Shown here piece after piece: positions 36,284 through 45,538 of a DNA stretch of 64,000 bases. Below the pieces are notes generated by a model. The model had not been told where the DNA came from and searched no databases. It was given only the letters and a program-made list of their open reading frames with translations. Each line of letters starts with the position of its first letter. Positions within the stretch are counted from its first letter, which is position 1. The position numbers were made by a program, and so were the translations under genes. Origin of the DNA: Carboxylicivirga sp. (GTDB lineage Bacteria > Bacteroidota > Bacteroidia > Bacteroidales > Marinilabiliaceae); NCBI GenBank assembly GCA_025210475.1, contig JAOARW010000089.1:34663-98662 (forward strand), given 5' to 3'.

Positions 36284-37078
36284 ATGGGAATTTTTGAAGC
36301 ATTGGTTCTTGGAATAATCCAAGGACTAACGGAGTTTTTGCCTGTAAGCAGCAGTGGACACCTTGAAATTGCAAAAGCGATATTTGGCGACAATGCCATG
36401 GCCAAAGAAAGCATGTTTATGACAGTTATGCTGCATGGTGCAACTGCCATCAGCACCATCGTTATTTTCCGAAAAGAAATATTAGAGATTCTGCACGGTT
36501 TGTTCCAATTTAGGTGGAACGAACAAACCATTTTCTCTTTGAAAATAGTTTTATCAATGCTGCCAGCAGCGTTTGTTGGTGTGGTTTTCAATGATCAGAT
36601 CGAAGCATTATTCAATAGCCAAATTCTATTGGTTGGCGTCATGCTATTGCTTACATCTGCACTTTTGTTTTTAGCCGATAAAGCCAAAACAACTGAAAAA
36701 GGCGTTTCCTATTTCCATGCCATCGTGATTGGTGTGTCGCAAGCCATTGCCATTTTACCAGGTATATCGCGCTCAGGCGCCACCATTTCTACCTCTGTTC
36801 TATTGGGAATAGACCGAACTCGGGCCACACGATTCTCCTTTCTGATGGTTGTGCCGCTTATTTTGGGTAAAATGGCAAAAGATCTGCTTTCGAGCGATTT
36901 CACAACCACCGACGTTGCTGTTATGCCAATCATCGTCGGCTTTATTGCAGCCTTTATTACAGGGATGCTAGCCTGTACCTGGATGATCAAACTGGTGCGT
37001 AACAGCAAACTAACTTATTTTTCAGTTTACTGTGCCATCATTGGTTTAATCGCCATCGTGCATCAATTATTTTTTTAA
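36284..37078 (+). CDS. uppP: Undecaprenyl-diphosphate phosphatase
   Basis: UppP (BacA) removes one phosphate from undecaprenyl pyrophosphate so the lipid carrier can be reused for wall and surface-glycan synthesis. The 264-residue membrane protein has the signatures GIIQGLTEFLPVSSSGHLEI, with the catalytic Glu and Ser, and LPGISRSGATIST, with the conserved Arg. Tight spacing in the run from ftsX indicates one transcript. It confers bacitracin tolerance in other bacteria. Confidence 0.94.
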   Translation: MGIFEALVLGIIQGLTEFLPVSSSGHLEIAKAIFGDNAMAKESMFMTVMLHGATAISTIVIFRKEILEILHGLFQFRWNEQTIFSLKIVLSMLPAAFVGVVFNDQIEALFNSQILLVGVMLLLTSALLFLADKAKTTEKGVSYFHAIVIGVSQAIAILPGISRSGATISTSVLLGIDRTRATRFSFLMVVPLILGKMAKDLLSSDFTTTDVAVMPIIVGFIAAFITGMLACTWMIKLVRNSKLTYFSVYCAIIGLIAIVHQLFF

Positions 37079-37107
37079 GCAGATAATCTAATAACAGACA
37101 AGCAGCA

Positions 37108-37821
37108 ATGAACATTGAATACAGTGAGGAACGATTTCGTGAAGGACAGGTATTGTTAATTAACAAGCCTTTGGAATGGACTTCTTTTGACATTGTGAAT
37201 AAAATTCGCCTATCGCTCAAACGCTATTTGGGCATCAAAAAAATTAAGGTTGGTCATGCCGGAACGCTTGATCCTTTAGCCACAGGACTTGTTATTGTTT
37301 GTACGGGCAGAGCTACCAAACAAATCGACCAGTTTCTGGGAATGGATAAGCAATACATTGCCGATGTACGATTGGGTGCAACAACACCTTCTTTCGATCT
37401 GGAAACTGAAGTTGACAAAACGTTTCCTTTTGAACACATTACACAGGAAGCCATTCATAATACGATTGATTCGTTCAGGGGGGAGATCGAACAGGTACCG
37501 CCTATGTTTTCAGCGCTAAAAGTTAAAGGCCGTAAACTATACGAATTGGCACGTCAGGGTAAAGAAGTGGAGTTAAAAGCCCGAAAAATTACCATCAGCG
37601 AATTAAATTTACTGGAGTGGGAAGGCCAAAATTTAAAATTAGATGTGTCCTGCAGCAAAGGCACCTACATTCGCTCTTTAGCCCGCGACTTGGGCTACGA
37701 GTTGGAATCAGGCGGTCACTTAACCGGGCTGATTAGAACACGAATTGGACCTTATCAACTATCTGAATCCTTATCAATTGTGGATTTTGAAAAAAATCTT
37801 GCTACTTTTGCAACAAAATAG
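37108..37821 (+). CDS. truB: tRNA pseudouridine(55) synthase TruB
   Basis: TruB converts U55 of the T-loop of tRNAs to pseudouridine. The 237-residue protein contains the catalytic region VGHAGTLDPLATGLVIVC with the Asp of the GTLDP motif, and the later VSCSKGTYIRSLARDLG. The C-terminal PUA extension is short, as in Bacteroidota proteins. It follows uppP by 29 bp and ends about 70 bp before a terminator-like hairpin. Confidence 0.95.
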   Translation: MNIEYSEERFREGQVLLINKPLEWTSFDIVNKIRLSLKRYLGIKKIKVGHAGTLDPLATGLVIVCTGRATKQIDQFLGMDKQYIADVRLGATTPSFDLETEVDKTFPFEHITQEAIHNTIDSFRGEIEQVPPMFSALKVKGRKLYELARQGKEVELKARKITISELNLLEWEGQNLKLDVSCSKGTYIRSLARDLGYELESGGHLTGLIRTRIGPYQLSESLSIVDFEKNLATFATK

Positions 37822-37891
37822 AAATTGCCACGTATAAGGTACGCCTGTTTCAACGAAAATTCTGTGAAGAATAAGGCAGTACTAAGAGTTT

Positions 37892-37925
37892 ATCATCTTA
37901 CTCTGCAGTAAGGTGATTTTCTTTG
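37892..37925 (+). terminator. Terminator-like hairpin between truB and queA
   Basis: An 11-bp stem (ATCATCTTACT at 37892-37902 with AGTAAGGTGAT at 37907-37917, one G-U pair) and loop CTGC are followed by TTTCTTTG. The interrupted T run means it could also be an attenuator in a queA leader. Confidence 0.6.
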
Positions 37926-37964
37926 TATTTACTTGATAATAGAAATTAGTAAAACGAATTATAT

Positions 37965-39014
37965 ATGAAGTTATCAAAGTTTAAGTATAAACTACCGGAA
38001 GAGCTAATTGCATTGCACCCAACAGACAACCGCGATGAGTCGCGCTTAATGGTACTGAACAGGCAAACGAAAGAAATTGAGCACAAAATTTTTAAAGATG
38101 TGATCAATTATTTCGATGATCAGGATGTTATGGTGTTTAATAACACAAAAGTATTTCCGGCACGACTTTATGGTAACAAAGAAAAAACAGGAGCTGAAAT
38201 CGAAGTATTCTTGCTTCGCGAATTAAACCGCGAACAGCGCTTATGGGATGTTTTGGTTGATCCTGCCCGTAAAATCCGTATTGGTAACAAATTATATTTT
38301 GGCGATGACGATAACTTAGTTGCTGAAGTTATCGACAACACAACTTCTCGTGGTCGTACTTTGCGTTTTTTATACGATGGCTCATACGAAGAGTTTAAAG
38401 AGACGCTTTACGGAATGGGCGAAACGCCACTTCCAAAAATCATTGACCGCGAGGTAGTTCCTGAAGACCGCGAGCGCTACCAAACCATCTATGCCAAGCA
38501 CGAAGGTGCCGTAGCTGCCCCAACAGCAGGTATGCACTTCAGCCGCGAATTGATGAAGCGCTTAGAGATCAGAGGTGTTGATTTCTCTGAAATCACTTTA
38601 CATGTTGGATTGGGTAACTTCCGCCAGGTTGACGTGGAAGACTTAACCAAGCACAAGATGGATTCGGAACAAATTTTCATTACCGAAGATGCAACGAAAA
38701 TCATCAACCAGGGTAAAGATCGCAAAAAACGTGTTTGTGCGGTTGGTACAACTGTTATGCGAACACTTGAAAGTTCGGTATCAACATACGGGCATGTAAA
38801 ACCTTTTGAAGGGTGGACCAATAAATTCATCTTCCCTCCTTACGAATTCCAGGTGGCCAATGCCATGATTACCAACTTCCACTTGCCATTATCAACACTG
38901 ATGATGATGGTTGCTGCTTTTGGTGGTTACGACTATGTGATGGAAGCTTACGAGATTGCTGTGAAGGAAAAATACCGCTTTGGTACCTACGGCGATGCCA
39001 TGTTGATTATCTAA
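37965..39014 (+). CDS. queA: tRNA preQ1(34) S-adenosylmethionine ribosyltransferase-isomerase QueA
   Basis: QueA transfers and isomerises the ribosyl part of SAM to preQ1 at position 34 of tRNA, making epoxyqueuosine. The 349-residue protein opens with FKYKLPEELIALHPTDNRDESRLM and contains GAVAAPTAGMHFS and FSEITLHVGLGNFRQV, the QueA signatures. The C-terminal MITNFHLPLSTLMMMVAAFGG is also typical. A terminator-like hairpin in its leader suggests transcription from its own promoter or attenuation. No other queuosine genes lie in the window. Confidence 0.95.
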   Translation: MKLSKFKYKLPEELIALHPTDNRDESRLMVLNRQTKEIEHKIFKDVINYFDDQDVMVFNNTKVFPARLYGNKEKTGAEIEVFLLRELNREQRLWDVLVDPARKIRIGNKLYFGDDDNLVAEVIDNTTSRGRTLRFLYDGSYEEFKETLYGMGETPLPKIIDREVVPEDRERYQTIYAKHEGAVAAPTAGMHFSRELMKRLEIRGVDFSEITLHVGLGNFRQVDVEDLTKHKMDSEQIFITEDATKIINQGKDRKKRVCAVGTTVMRTLESSVSTYGHVKPFEGWTNKFIFPPYEFQVANAMITNFHLPLSTLMMMVAAFGGYDYVMEAYEIAVKEKYRFGTYGDAMLII

Positions 39015-39032
39015 TAATCTCATATACTGATC

Positions 39033-39060
39033 AAAAGCCAGCTTGATAGCTGGCTTTTTT
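39033..39060 (+). terminator. Terminator after queA
   Basis: A perfect 10-bp stem (AAAAGCCAGC at 39033-39042 with GCTGGCTTTT at 39049-39058), loop TTGATA, then more T. Confidence 0.92.
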
Positions 39061-39120
39061 TGTTTCATTCCCCCACCTTTTTTTTGTAACTTGGTTAGGC
39101 ACATCAAAAAACAGGTTACA

Positions 39121-39936
39121 ATGGTACGCTTATTTGTTCCTATAAATTTCTCTGAACATTCAATCAATGCAGCTTATTATGCTCTAAAACTTGGGCAAAA
39201 GATACCCACAGTTTTAACACTGGTTAATTGCCAGGCTCCACTGGGTGATACAAATTCATATCAGGATAATAAGCAAGATGCTTTGAATGACTTCAAGGAT
39301 AAATTGGAAAGTGAGTTTAACACCCAACAGAAGAAGAACATCACTTTATTAACCCGTCAGGAAGAGGGCTATCCGGAAGATGTTTTAATCAGTATGAGTG
39401 TTAAAGAGGAACCGGATGCCATCGTTATGGGAACCCGCAGCAAAGGCGAAACCATTAAAGAACTGTTGGGCAGTGTTACCAGCGATGTGGTTAAAAATGC
39501 TAATGTTCCGGTTTTGGCCGTTCCAGCAAATTGCATGGTAGATACCGAGCGCATCAGCAACATTCTGTTTGTAACAGATTTCAGCGATTGCGATTACCGA
39601 TCCATTCATAAACTCATTCGACTGATAACACCTTTCCAAACCAAAATATTTGCCGTTCGTTTTAAGGCTTCACACCCCGATAAGTGGGATAAAAAAAGGC
39701 AGGAGGAAATGCGCTATTATTGCCGACAGACCTATCGTAATTACTCCATCGACTTTAGCTTTATTACCGGCGATGATTTTATTTCAGAACTGGATTTATT
39801 TATAAAAAGTAACAACATCGATCTTATTGCCATGACCCGACATAAACGCAACATGATTTCAAAAATATTACACCCTAGCATAACCCGCAAAATACTGTTT
39901 CACACCGATATACCCCTGCTGGTATTTCATGAATAA
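39121..39936 (+). CDS. Tandem universal stress protein (UspA family)
   Basis: A 272-residue cytosolic protein with two Usp domains (about 1-140 and 145-271). The first has VRLFVPINFSEHSINAAYYA and the ATP-binding-type AIVMGTRSKGETIKELLGS. The second has ISNILFVTDFSDCDYRS and IDLIAMTRHKRNMISKILHPS, where the G-2x-G-9x-G nucleotide motif is less complete. Such proteins help survival under stress. ATG 39121 was chosen because the frame upstream lies within the queA terminator. Confidence 0.88.
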   Translation: MVRLFVPINFSEHSINAAYYALKLGQKIPTVLTLVNCQAPLGDTNSYQDNKQDALNDFKDKLESEFNTQQKKNITLLTRQEEGYPEDVLISMSVKEEPDAIVMGTRSKGETIKELLGSVTSDVVKNANVPVLAVPANCMVDTERISNILFVTDFSDCDYRSIHKLIRLITPFQTKIFAVRFKASHPDKWDKKRQEEMRYYCRQTYRNYSIDFSFITGDDFISELDLFIKSNNIDLIAMTRHKRNMISKILHPSITRKILFHTDIPLLVFHE

Positions 39937-40050
39937 TAAAAACATCCGTTTTTGCATTGAGGATATTTAGGAGAAAAGCAGTATTTTAAGAGCTTATAAC
40001 TGATTACATCAGATTCTGTAAAAATCGTCAGACACTAAAAAAGATTTAAA

Positions 40051-41073
40051 ATGGGAACAGGGAAAAAACGAATTGGGATTTTATCGGCCGGCGGCGACTG
40101 TCCTGGTATTAATGCTGCTATCAGAGGTGTAGGAAAAACGGCCATCGTTAAATATGGCATGGAAGTAGTGGGTATTGCCAATGGCTTTAGCGGCCTGATG
40201 AACATGGAAGCAACAGCCATGGAAGAAAAAGCTCTTTCGGGCATTATTACCGTTGGAGGAACCATTTTAGGAACTTCCCGATTTAAGCCTTTTAAAGCGG
40301 AAGACGGAGAAACAGAAAATAAACCACAAATAATAAAAGAAAACTACGACAAGCTGGGTTTGGATGCTTTGGTTTGTATTGGCGGTAATGGCACCCAAAA
40401 AACAGCCAACCTTCTTTCCAAAGAAGGCCTGAACGTTGTTGGTATTCCCAAAACAATCGACAATGACGTTTATGGTACTGATGTAACTTTTGGTTTTGAT
40501 TCGGCCGTTGATATTGCTACTGAGGCCATCGACCGCCTGCATACCACAGCCAACTCGCACAAGCGGGTAATGGTTATTGAGCTGATGGGGCACCATGCCG
40601 GCTGGATTACATTACATTCGGGCATTGCCGGTGGTGGCGATGTTATTTTATTACCCGAACTGGATTATGACCTGGATAATGTATGCGATTACCTGATGGA
40701 ACGAAATAAAGTGGGTAAACCCTACTCCATTGTCGTTGTGGCCGAAGGCATCGAAAAGCCCAAGAAAAAATCTGCAGCCAGCTATATTGGTAAAAAGATT
40801 CAGAAAATGACAGGAATGGAAACACGCGAAACCATTCTTGGATACATCCAGCGGGGTGGTACACCAAGTCCGCAAGACCGTATTTTAGCCACCCGTTATG
40901 GAGCTTATGCAGCCGAATTGATTTCTCGAGGTGAATTTGGTACAATGGTATCGCTAAAAAATGATGTTATCACATCTGTTCCCCTGAGTGAAGTTGGCGG
41001 TAAATTGCGCCTGGTCAATCCCGATCATTACTTAATTGATCAGGGACGAAGCATGGGCGTTTGTTTCGGATAG
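40051..41073 (+). CDS. pfkA: 6-phosphofructokinase, group III type
   Basis: The enzyme phosphorylates fructose 6-phosphate in glycolysis. The 340-residue protein has the nucleotide-binding start ILSAGGDCPGINAAIRG, then CIGGNGTQKTA, the catalytic GIPKTIDNDV, and the substrate-binding MGHHAGWI and IQRGGTPSPQDR. Glycine in GGNGT suggests ATP rather than PPi as donor, while lysine in PKTIDND is the state seen in PPi-type and group III enzymes. The mixed pattern matches ATP-dependent group III PFKs; donor specificity is inferred. Confidence 0.92.
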   Translation: MGTGKKRIGILSAGGDCPGINAAIRGVGKTAIVKYGMEVVGIANGFSGLMNMEATAMEEKALSGIITVGGTILGTSRFKPFKAEDGETENKPQIIKENYDKLGLDALVCIGGNGTQKTANLLSKEGLNVVGIPKTIDNDVYGTDVTFGFDSAVDIATEAIDRLHTTANSHKRVMVIELMGHHAGWITLHSGIAGGGDVILLPELDYDLDNVCDYLMERNKVGKPYSIVVVAEGIEKPKKKSAASYIGKKIQKMTGMETRETILGYIQRGGTPSPQDRILATRYGAYAAELISRGEFGTMVSLKNDVITSVPLSEVGGKLRLVNPDHYLIDQGRSMGVCFG

Positions 41074-41095
41074 AAAAACAACTTTGATAAGATAC

Positions 41096-41130
41096 AAGGC
41101 GACCAAAGCACATTGGTTGCCTTTATTTGT
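41096..41130 (+). terminator. Terminator after pfkA
   Basis: An 11-bp stem (AAGGCGACCAA at 41096-41106 with TTGGTTGCCTT at 41113-41123, one G-U pair) and loop AGCACA, followed by TATTTG with few consecutive T. Confidence 0.6.
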
Positions 41131-41288
41131 GTTTTCCCCTCCCCTGTGTATCCGTTTTAAACGGAACAGAAAACATCAATTGTCATTGCAATTACAAGTC
41201 AATACTGAAGTGGTTTAAAATGTGGATGAAGCATCAAAACATGGCCTTCTAAAAACACGCCTCAGGTTTTCTTATAGACTCTAATTAC

Positions 41289-41296
41289 TATCTTTG
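41289..41296 (+). promoter_or_regulatory. TAnnTTTG -7 element for cysH
   Basis: TATCTTTG, 16 nt before the ATG at 41313; GTTTT at the expected -33 position is a partial match. Confidence 0.65.
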
Positions 41297-41312
41297 TCAA
41301 AAAAATAAAAGC

Positions 41313-42017
41313 ATGCAAGCAGAAGAAATTAAAAAGCTGAATGAGCAGTTTGCCGACTCATCAGCTCAAGAAATATTAAGTTATTTTATCGAACGGTTTG
41401 GTGATAAAATTGGTTTGGCATCCAGTTTAGGTGCCGAAGATCAGGTATTGACTGAAATGGTGGTTAACATCAATGCTGATACAAAAGTATTCACCCTCGA
41501 TACTGGTCGTCTTTTCCCGGAAACCTATGATCTGATCGACCGAACATCGCGCAAGTACAAGAAAAATCTTGAGGTTTACTTCCCTAAAAAGAAGAAAGTA
41601 CAGAAGATGGTGAATGAAAAAGGTATCAACCTGTTTTTCGAAAGTGTTGAAAATCGTAAAGAATGTTGCTTCAACCGTAAGATTGAACCTTTACAGAGAG
41701 CATTTAAAGGCTTAGATGTATGGATTTGTGGTCTTCGTGCAGCTCAGTCGGTTACCCGAACAGACATTGATAAAGTGGAATGGGATGCCAACAACAATAT
41801 GATCAAGATTAATCCATTGGCCGACTGGAGTGAAGAACAAGTTTGGGACTACATTAAAGAAAAAGGTATTCCTTATAACACATTGCACGACAAAGACTAC
41901 CCAAGTATTGGTTGTCAGCCATGTACACGTGCCATTATGGAAGGTGAAGATGTAAGAGCCGGCCGCTGGTGGTGGGAAAACCCTGACACAAAAGAATGTG
42001 GTTTACACAAAAGATAA
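41313..42017 (+). CDS. cysH: Adenylyl-sulfate/phosphoadenylyl-sulfate reductase
   Basis: CysH reduces activated sulfate (APS or PAPS) to sulfite in sulfate assimilation. The 234-residue protein carries the Fe-S ligands C118-C119 (KECCFNRK) and C201-x2-C204 (GCQPC), the signature of the 4Fe-4S enzymes that usually take APS. The catalytic Cys229 is in KECGLHKR at the C-terminus. Also visible are SLGAEDQVL at the PP-loop and TLDTGRLFPETY. It has its own promoter and a strong terminator; other sulfate genes are not adjacent. Confidence 0.93.
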   Translation: MQAEEIKKLNEQFADSSAQEILSYFIERFGDKIGLASSLGAEDQVLTEMVVNINADTKVFTLDTGRLFPETYDLIDRTSRKYKKNLEVYFPKKKKVQKMVNEKGINLFFESVENRKECCFNRKIEPLQRAFKGLDVWICGLRAAQSVTRTDIDKVEWDANNNMIKINPLADWSEEQVWDYIKEKGIPYNTLHDKDYPSIGCQPCTRAIMEGEDVRAGRWWWENPDTKECGLHKR

Positions 42018-42038
42018 GACGAGAACTTCTGATAATAT

Positions 42039-42068
42039 AAAAGCCGTGCGATCAACACGGCTTTTTTT
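42039..42068. terminator. Bidirectional terminator between cysH and the barrel protein gene
   Basis: A perfect 10-bp stem (AAAAGCCGTG at 42039-42048 with CACGGCTTTT at 42056-42065) and loop CGATCAA, with A and T tracts at both ends, between convergent genes. Confidence 0.9.
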
Positions 42069-42076
42069 GTCTTCTA

Positions 42077-42781
42077 TTAAAACCGGAATATCAATCCTCC
42101 AGAAAAGTCACCTTGAACGGCTAGTACACCAGTACTGATGCTAGCTCCACTGCTCGGACCTCCCGGACCAATACCTAAGAAAAGTCCGCCACCAGAAAAA
42201 TACATCGGCAGCAGCAACCTTCCCTGCATACGAATTCCGATACGATCGCTGAAGAAAAACTTCAAACCTCCTCCTAAAGCAGCTGAGAAAGAAACATGAT
42301 CCGACACACCATGCGTGGTCATGTTAAACCAGGTAATTCCCAAAGAAGCCAATCCAAAGGGCACCACTTGTCCCTTTTTTAGTTCCTTAACCATTCCCAA
42401 TTGAAAATAATCAATGGCCATGTCGTAATTAGTTTTATCACCCGAAACAAAATCGTGATAATTGGCCGTTGTTTTTGATCTTGTGTAAGAAAACTCACCC
42501 AATGTTCCCGGCATTATCTCAAGGGATACAATACCCCCAAAATTAGCCGCATTCTCCATCTTAAACTTGGCTCGATACATATTAACGCTTCCATTTAAAG
42601 AATAACCGTAAATGGGCGTCAATTCAATACGCGGTCCTGTCTTTGAGGTTTGTTTTTTTGCAGGCTCTTCAACTTTGTATGTTCGCTGAACCGTTCCTTT
42701 CGAACTGGTAGGATTTTGAGCTGACACGCCTAAACAAAGGCATAAGCCCATCACAAAGGCTGTAAATTTAGGTTTGATCAT
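42077..42781 (-). CDS. Predicted outer-membrane beta-barrel protein
   Basis: A 234-residue protein with a signal peptide ending near GVSAQ, a short Lys/Thr-rich linker, and then alternating amphipathic strands ending in GGLIFRF, with the aromatic C-terminus typical of outer-membrane barrels. A Gly-rich turn (GGGLFLGIGPGG) lies near the end. I do not recognise a specific family. It lies 80 bp downstream of the AspT-like transporter on the same strand, so it may share its transcript. Confidence 0.65.
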   Translation of the reverse strand: MIKPKFTAFVMGLCLCLGVSAQNPTSSKGTVQRTYKVEEPAKKQTSKTGPRIELTPIYGYSLNGSVNMYRAKFKMENAANFGGIVSLEIMPGTLGEFSYTRSKTTANYHDFVSGDKTNYDMAIDYFQLGMVKELKKGQVVPFGLASLGITWFNMTTHGVSDHVSFSAALGGGLKFFFSDRIGIRMQGRLLLPMYFSGGGLFLGIGPGGPSSGASISTGVLAVQGDFSGGLIFRF

Positions 42782-42861
42782 TATATTAGCTATTAAAAGT
42801 GAATACTTTCCCTAACTAATGTACAACAAAAATTTAAGTGTTTTGATCAAACCTATTTCAT

Positions 42862-44448
42862 TCACACAATCCCTAAAATCTGTACACAAATAACCAATAG
42901 TACCATTGCCACCGGATAAACCGTCGCGTAGGCAATTGCGGCCGCATTGCTATCGGTCATGCTGTCAACCGCTGCCAATCCAGGTGTACTGGTCATCGAA
43001 CCGGTTATTGTACCTAGTAAAGTCAGGATATTTAAAGATTTCATAAAATAAGCTGCTGCCACGGCCATTATCATCGGAAAAAGGGTTAGTATACCCCCAA
43101 TAACAAATAGCTGAGCCCCATAATCCTGGTAAGTATCCACCAGCGTTGCGCCAGCCTTCGTTCCTACCGATGCCAGGAACAACATTAAACCTAACTGACG
43201 CAGTAATTGGTTGGCGGCCCCCGACATACTCCAGATAACCGGACCGGTGCGGCCAATGCGCGCCAATATCATCGATACAGCCAAAACCCCACCGGTTAAT
43301 CCAAGGCTGAATGAGAAGGATCCTCCAAAAGATAAGGACATCTTGCCAAATAACACGCCTAAAACAATTCCTGCTGCTACCGGGAAAAAGTCCGTATCTG
43401 AAAGCTTTTTATCATTATTACCAAAAATACGAATCACTTGCTTCATGTTTTCGCGACTACAAGCCACCATCACCTTATCTCCCATTTGCAACTTACTTGA
43501 AGGTGTTGGTGTGATATCGATGCCGCTTCGACGAATTCGTGTGACCGTGGCCTGATAGTTTGTCCACAGGTTAAACACACTTAAAGCTTTATTGACTGCT
43601 TCGGTATTGGTCACCAAAATGGATTGTACTTCATAGCCTTTATCCAAAGGTATTTGTTGGGTGGTTTCAGAACCAATCAATAAGGTAATTTTTTCTAAAG
43701 CATCCTTGGTGCCCACAGCTCGTACCAAATCACCTTTTCCCAAAACAGTTTTATTATTGGGTGTAGTTGAATGACCATCGTGCATCACCCTGGAAATAAC
43801 AGCCTGGGTCATCGACCTTACGCGCAAATGACCAATGGTTTTACCAATAATATTTTCATTCTCAACAACCAGATTGCGATGCATAATCTCAGGAAAGCCG
43901 GATTCTGAACTTTTTTCATAATCGCGCTCTGCCTTTTTAATGTCAGCACGAATAATCTTTGGATAAAACTTAGCGAAAAGAATTACACCTATTACACCAA
44001 ATGGGTAAGCTACCCCATAGCCGATTGACACCAAAGGAGAATTAGTGGTTTCAATAGCCGCTGCCAACCCAGGCGTTGATGTTAGTGCACCGGTTAACAA
44101 ACCCGTGATAATGGGCATATCAATGCCAAATACTTTGTACAATACAAATGCCATCACCGATCCGGAGATAATCACAACAGTTGCCAGCAAGGCTAAACTA
44201 CGTCCGTTTTTCTGGAAGGAATCGAAAAAGCCGGGCCCCGCCTGAACACCAATGGTATAAATGAACAGGATCAGTCCAATTTTTTCTAGTATACTGGGCA
44301 TCACCACTCCAAAATGACCAAAAACCAAAGCCACAAAAATAATGGCTGAAATATCGAGTGAAACACCTTTAATCTTAACATTTCCGATGATAAAGCCCAG
44401 GCATATAATAACAAACAGGGCAAAATAACTGGTTTGAAGTAATTCCAT
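42862..44448 (-). CDS. Putative transporter, AspT/YidE/YbjL family, with two TrkA_C domains
   Basis: A 528-residue inner-membrane protein with two homologous membrane halves flanking a cytosolic centre. Each half contains the duplicated AspT-YidE pattern: TGLLTGALTSTPGLAAAIE near residue 130 and TGSMTSTPGLAAVDSMTD near residue 490. The central part (about 195-345) holds two TrkA_C/RCK_C domains, with the beginnings NENIIGKTIGHLRVR and YEVQSILVTN. The family includes aspartate:alanine antiporters, but the substrate of YidE-like members is mostly unknown. Confidence 0.88.
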   Translation of the reverse strand: MELLQTSYFALFVIICLGFIIGNVKIKGVSLDISAIIFVALVFGHFGVVMPSILEKIGLILFIYTIGVQAGPGFFDSFQKNGRSLALLATVVIISGSVMAFVLYKVFGIDMPIITGLLTGALTSTPGLAAAIETTNSPLVSIGYGVAYPFGVIGVILFAKFYPKIIRADIKKAERDYEKSSESGFPEIMHRNLVVENENIIGKTIGHLRVRSMTQAVISRVMHDGHSTTPNNKTVLGKGDLVRAVGTKDALEKITLLIGSETTQQIPLDKGYEVQSILVTNTEAVNKALSVFNLWTNYQATVTRIRRSGIDITPTPSSKLQMGDKVMVACSRENMKQVIRIFGNNDKKLSDTDFFPVAAGIVLGVLFGKMSLSFGGSFSFSLGLTGGVLAVSMILARIGRTGPVIWSMSGAANQLLRQLGLMLFLASVGTKAGATLVDTYQDYGAQLFVIGGILTLFPMIMAVAAAYFMKSLNILTLLGTITGSMTSTPGLAAVDSMTDSNAAAIAYATVYPVAMVLLVICVQILGIV

Positions 44449-44572
44449 TGTGTCTTTAATTAGTCCGGTAAAGCAATTATTGGATTTTGTATGGACATTT
44501 TTTGTAGCTGATCACGAAATATTTTGCAAAGATACACTTTCCTTCTCAACGATACTTTCCTATTTTTAATAA

Positions 44573-44659
44573 ATGAAACGACCATGCGTATTTGATTATC
44601 CAAAATATACATGCAAGTGGCTGATTAAATTTATTCAGAAGTCCCATCTGACAAATGAA
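44573..44659 (+). repeat. Copy C of the 88-bp dispersed imperfect palindrome
   Basis: The plus strand matches the minus strand of 53403-53490, with shared blocks ATGAAACGACCATGC at the left and CATCTGACAAATGAA at the right. The central inverted repeat is more degenerate than in copies A and B. It ends 34 bp before the acylphosphatase start. Confidence 0.75.
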
Positions 44660-44693
44660 TATAGATTATAAATGATGACTCAAAAGGACAGAT

Positions 44694-44966
44694 ATGAAGC
44701 GGGTGAGAATAATTGTTGATGGCAGGGTTCAGGGTGTTGGATTCAGATATTTTGTGGCGAATGGAGCACGAACACATAACATTTCGGGCTATGTACAAAA
44801 CCTGCCGGATGGCAAAGTTGAAATTGATGCCGAAGGCGAATGCGAAAACATCCATCATTTTATGACTGAATGTCGTAAAGGTCCCGCCCTATCGCGTGTC
44901 GATACGTTTATGGTAAGCGACATTCCTTTTTATGGGTACCGACAGTTTAAGATTAAACAATGGTAA
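44694..44966 (+). CDS. acyP: Acylphosphatase
   Basis: A 90-residue enzyme that hydrolyses acyl phosphates. The active-site loop GRVQGVGFRYFV contains Arg18, and YVQNLPDGKVEI contains Asn36, the two catalytic residues of the family. The chain has the standard length and ends with YRQFKIKQW. It lies directly downstream of repeat copy C and 86 bp before an ECF sigma factor gene. Confidence 0.93.
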   Translation: MKRVRIIVDGRVQGVGFRYFVANGARTHNISGYVQNLPDGKVEIDAEGECENIHHFMTECRKGPALSRVDTFMVSDIPFYGYRQFKIKQW

Positions 44967-45052
44967 GTTCTTCAAACAAATTATTTTTTGAGAAAATTGC
45001 TGTAACATATTTCACCAGGTGTGCGTCCTATCCATGTCTTTGAGACGATAAT

Positions 45053-45538
45053 ATGACTGTAGAAGAATTTAACCAAGCCGTAAATCAACATTCAGATGGC
45101 GTCTACCGCTTTATTCTTAAGAATATTAAGGACGAAGATAAAGCGAAAGACATCATTCAGGATACCTATGAGAAATTATGGAAGAAGCATACGGAGGTCA
45201 GTTTTTCGAAGGTTAAAAGCTATCTTTTTTCGGCTGCCTACCACACGCTCATCGACCTGACCCGACGTGAAAAAAAACAAGCCCAATGGGATGAAGTTGA
45301 TTTTAAAAAACATTCGCACAACGATGGCTACAGCGATTTAAATGAAGTATTGCATCAGGCTGTTGATCGCCTTCCTGAAACTCAACGAATGGTTGTTATG
45401 ATGCGCGATTACGAAGGTTATTCTTATAAAGAAATAAGTGATATCACGGGCCTTTCGGAATCACAGGTGAAAGTTTATATCTTCAGGGCACGGAAATATT
45501 TGAAGGAATACATTGGTAAAATCGAAATACTGGTTTGA
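45053..45538 (+). CDS. ECF-type RNA polymerase sigma factor
   Basis: A 161-residue sigma-70 family factor with region 2 (DEDKAKDIIQDTYEKLWKKH, which binds core and the -10 element) and region 4 (LPETQRMVVMMRDYEGYSYKEISDITGLSESQVKVYIFRARK, an HTH that binds -35). It has no region 3. The stop codon overlaps the start of the following gene (TGATG), the usual arrangement for a sigma with its membrane anti-sigma factor. Confidence 0.92.
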   Translation: MTVEEFNQAVNQHSDGVYRFILKNIKDEDKAKDIIQDTYEKLWKKHTEVSFSKVKSYLFSAAYHTLIDLTRREKKQAQWDEVDFKKHSHNDGYSDLNEVLHQAVDRLPETQRMVVMMRDYEGYSYKEISDITGLSESQVKVYIFRARKYLKEYIGKIEILV

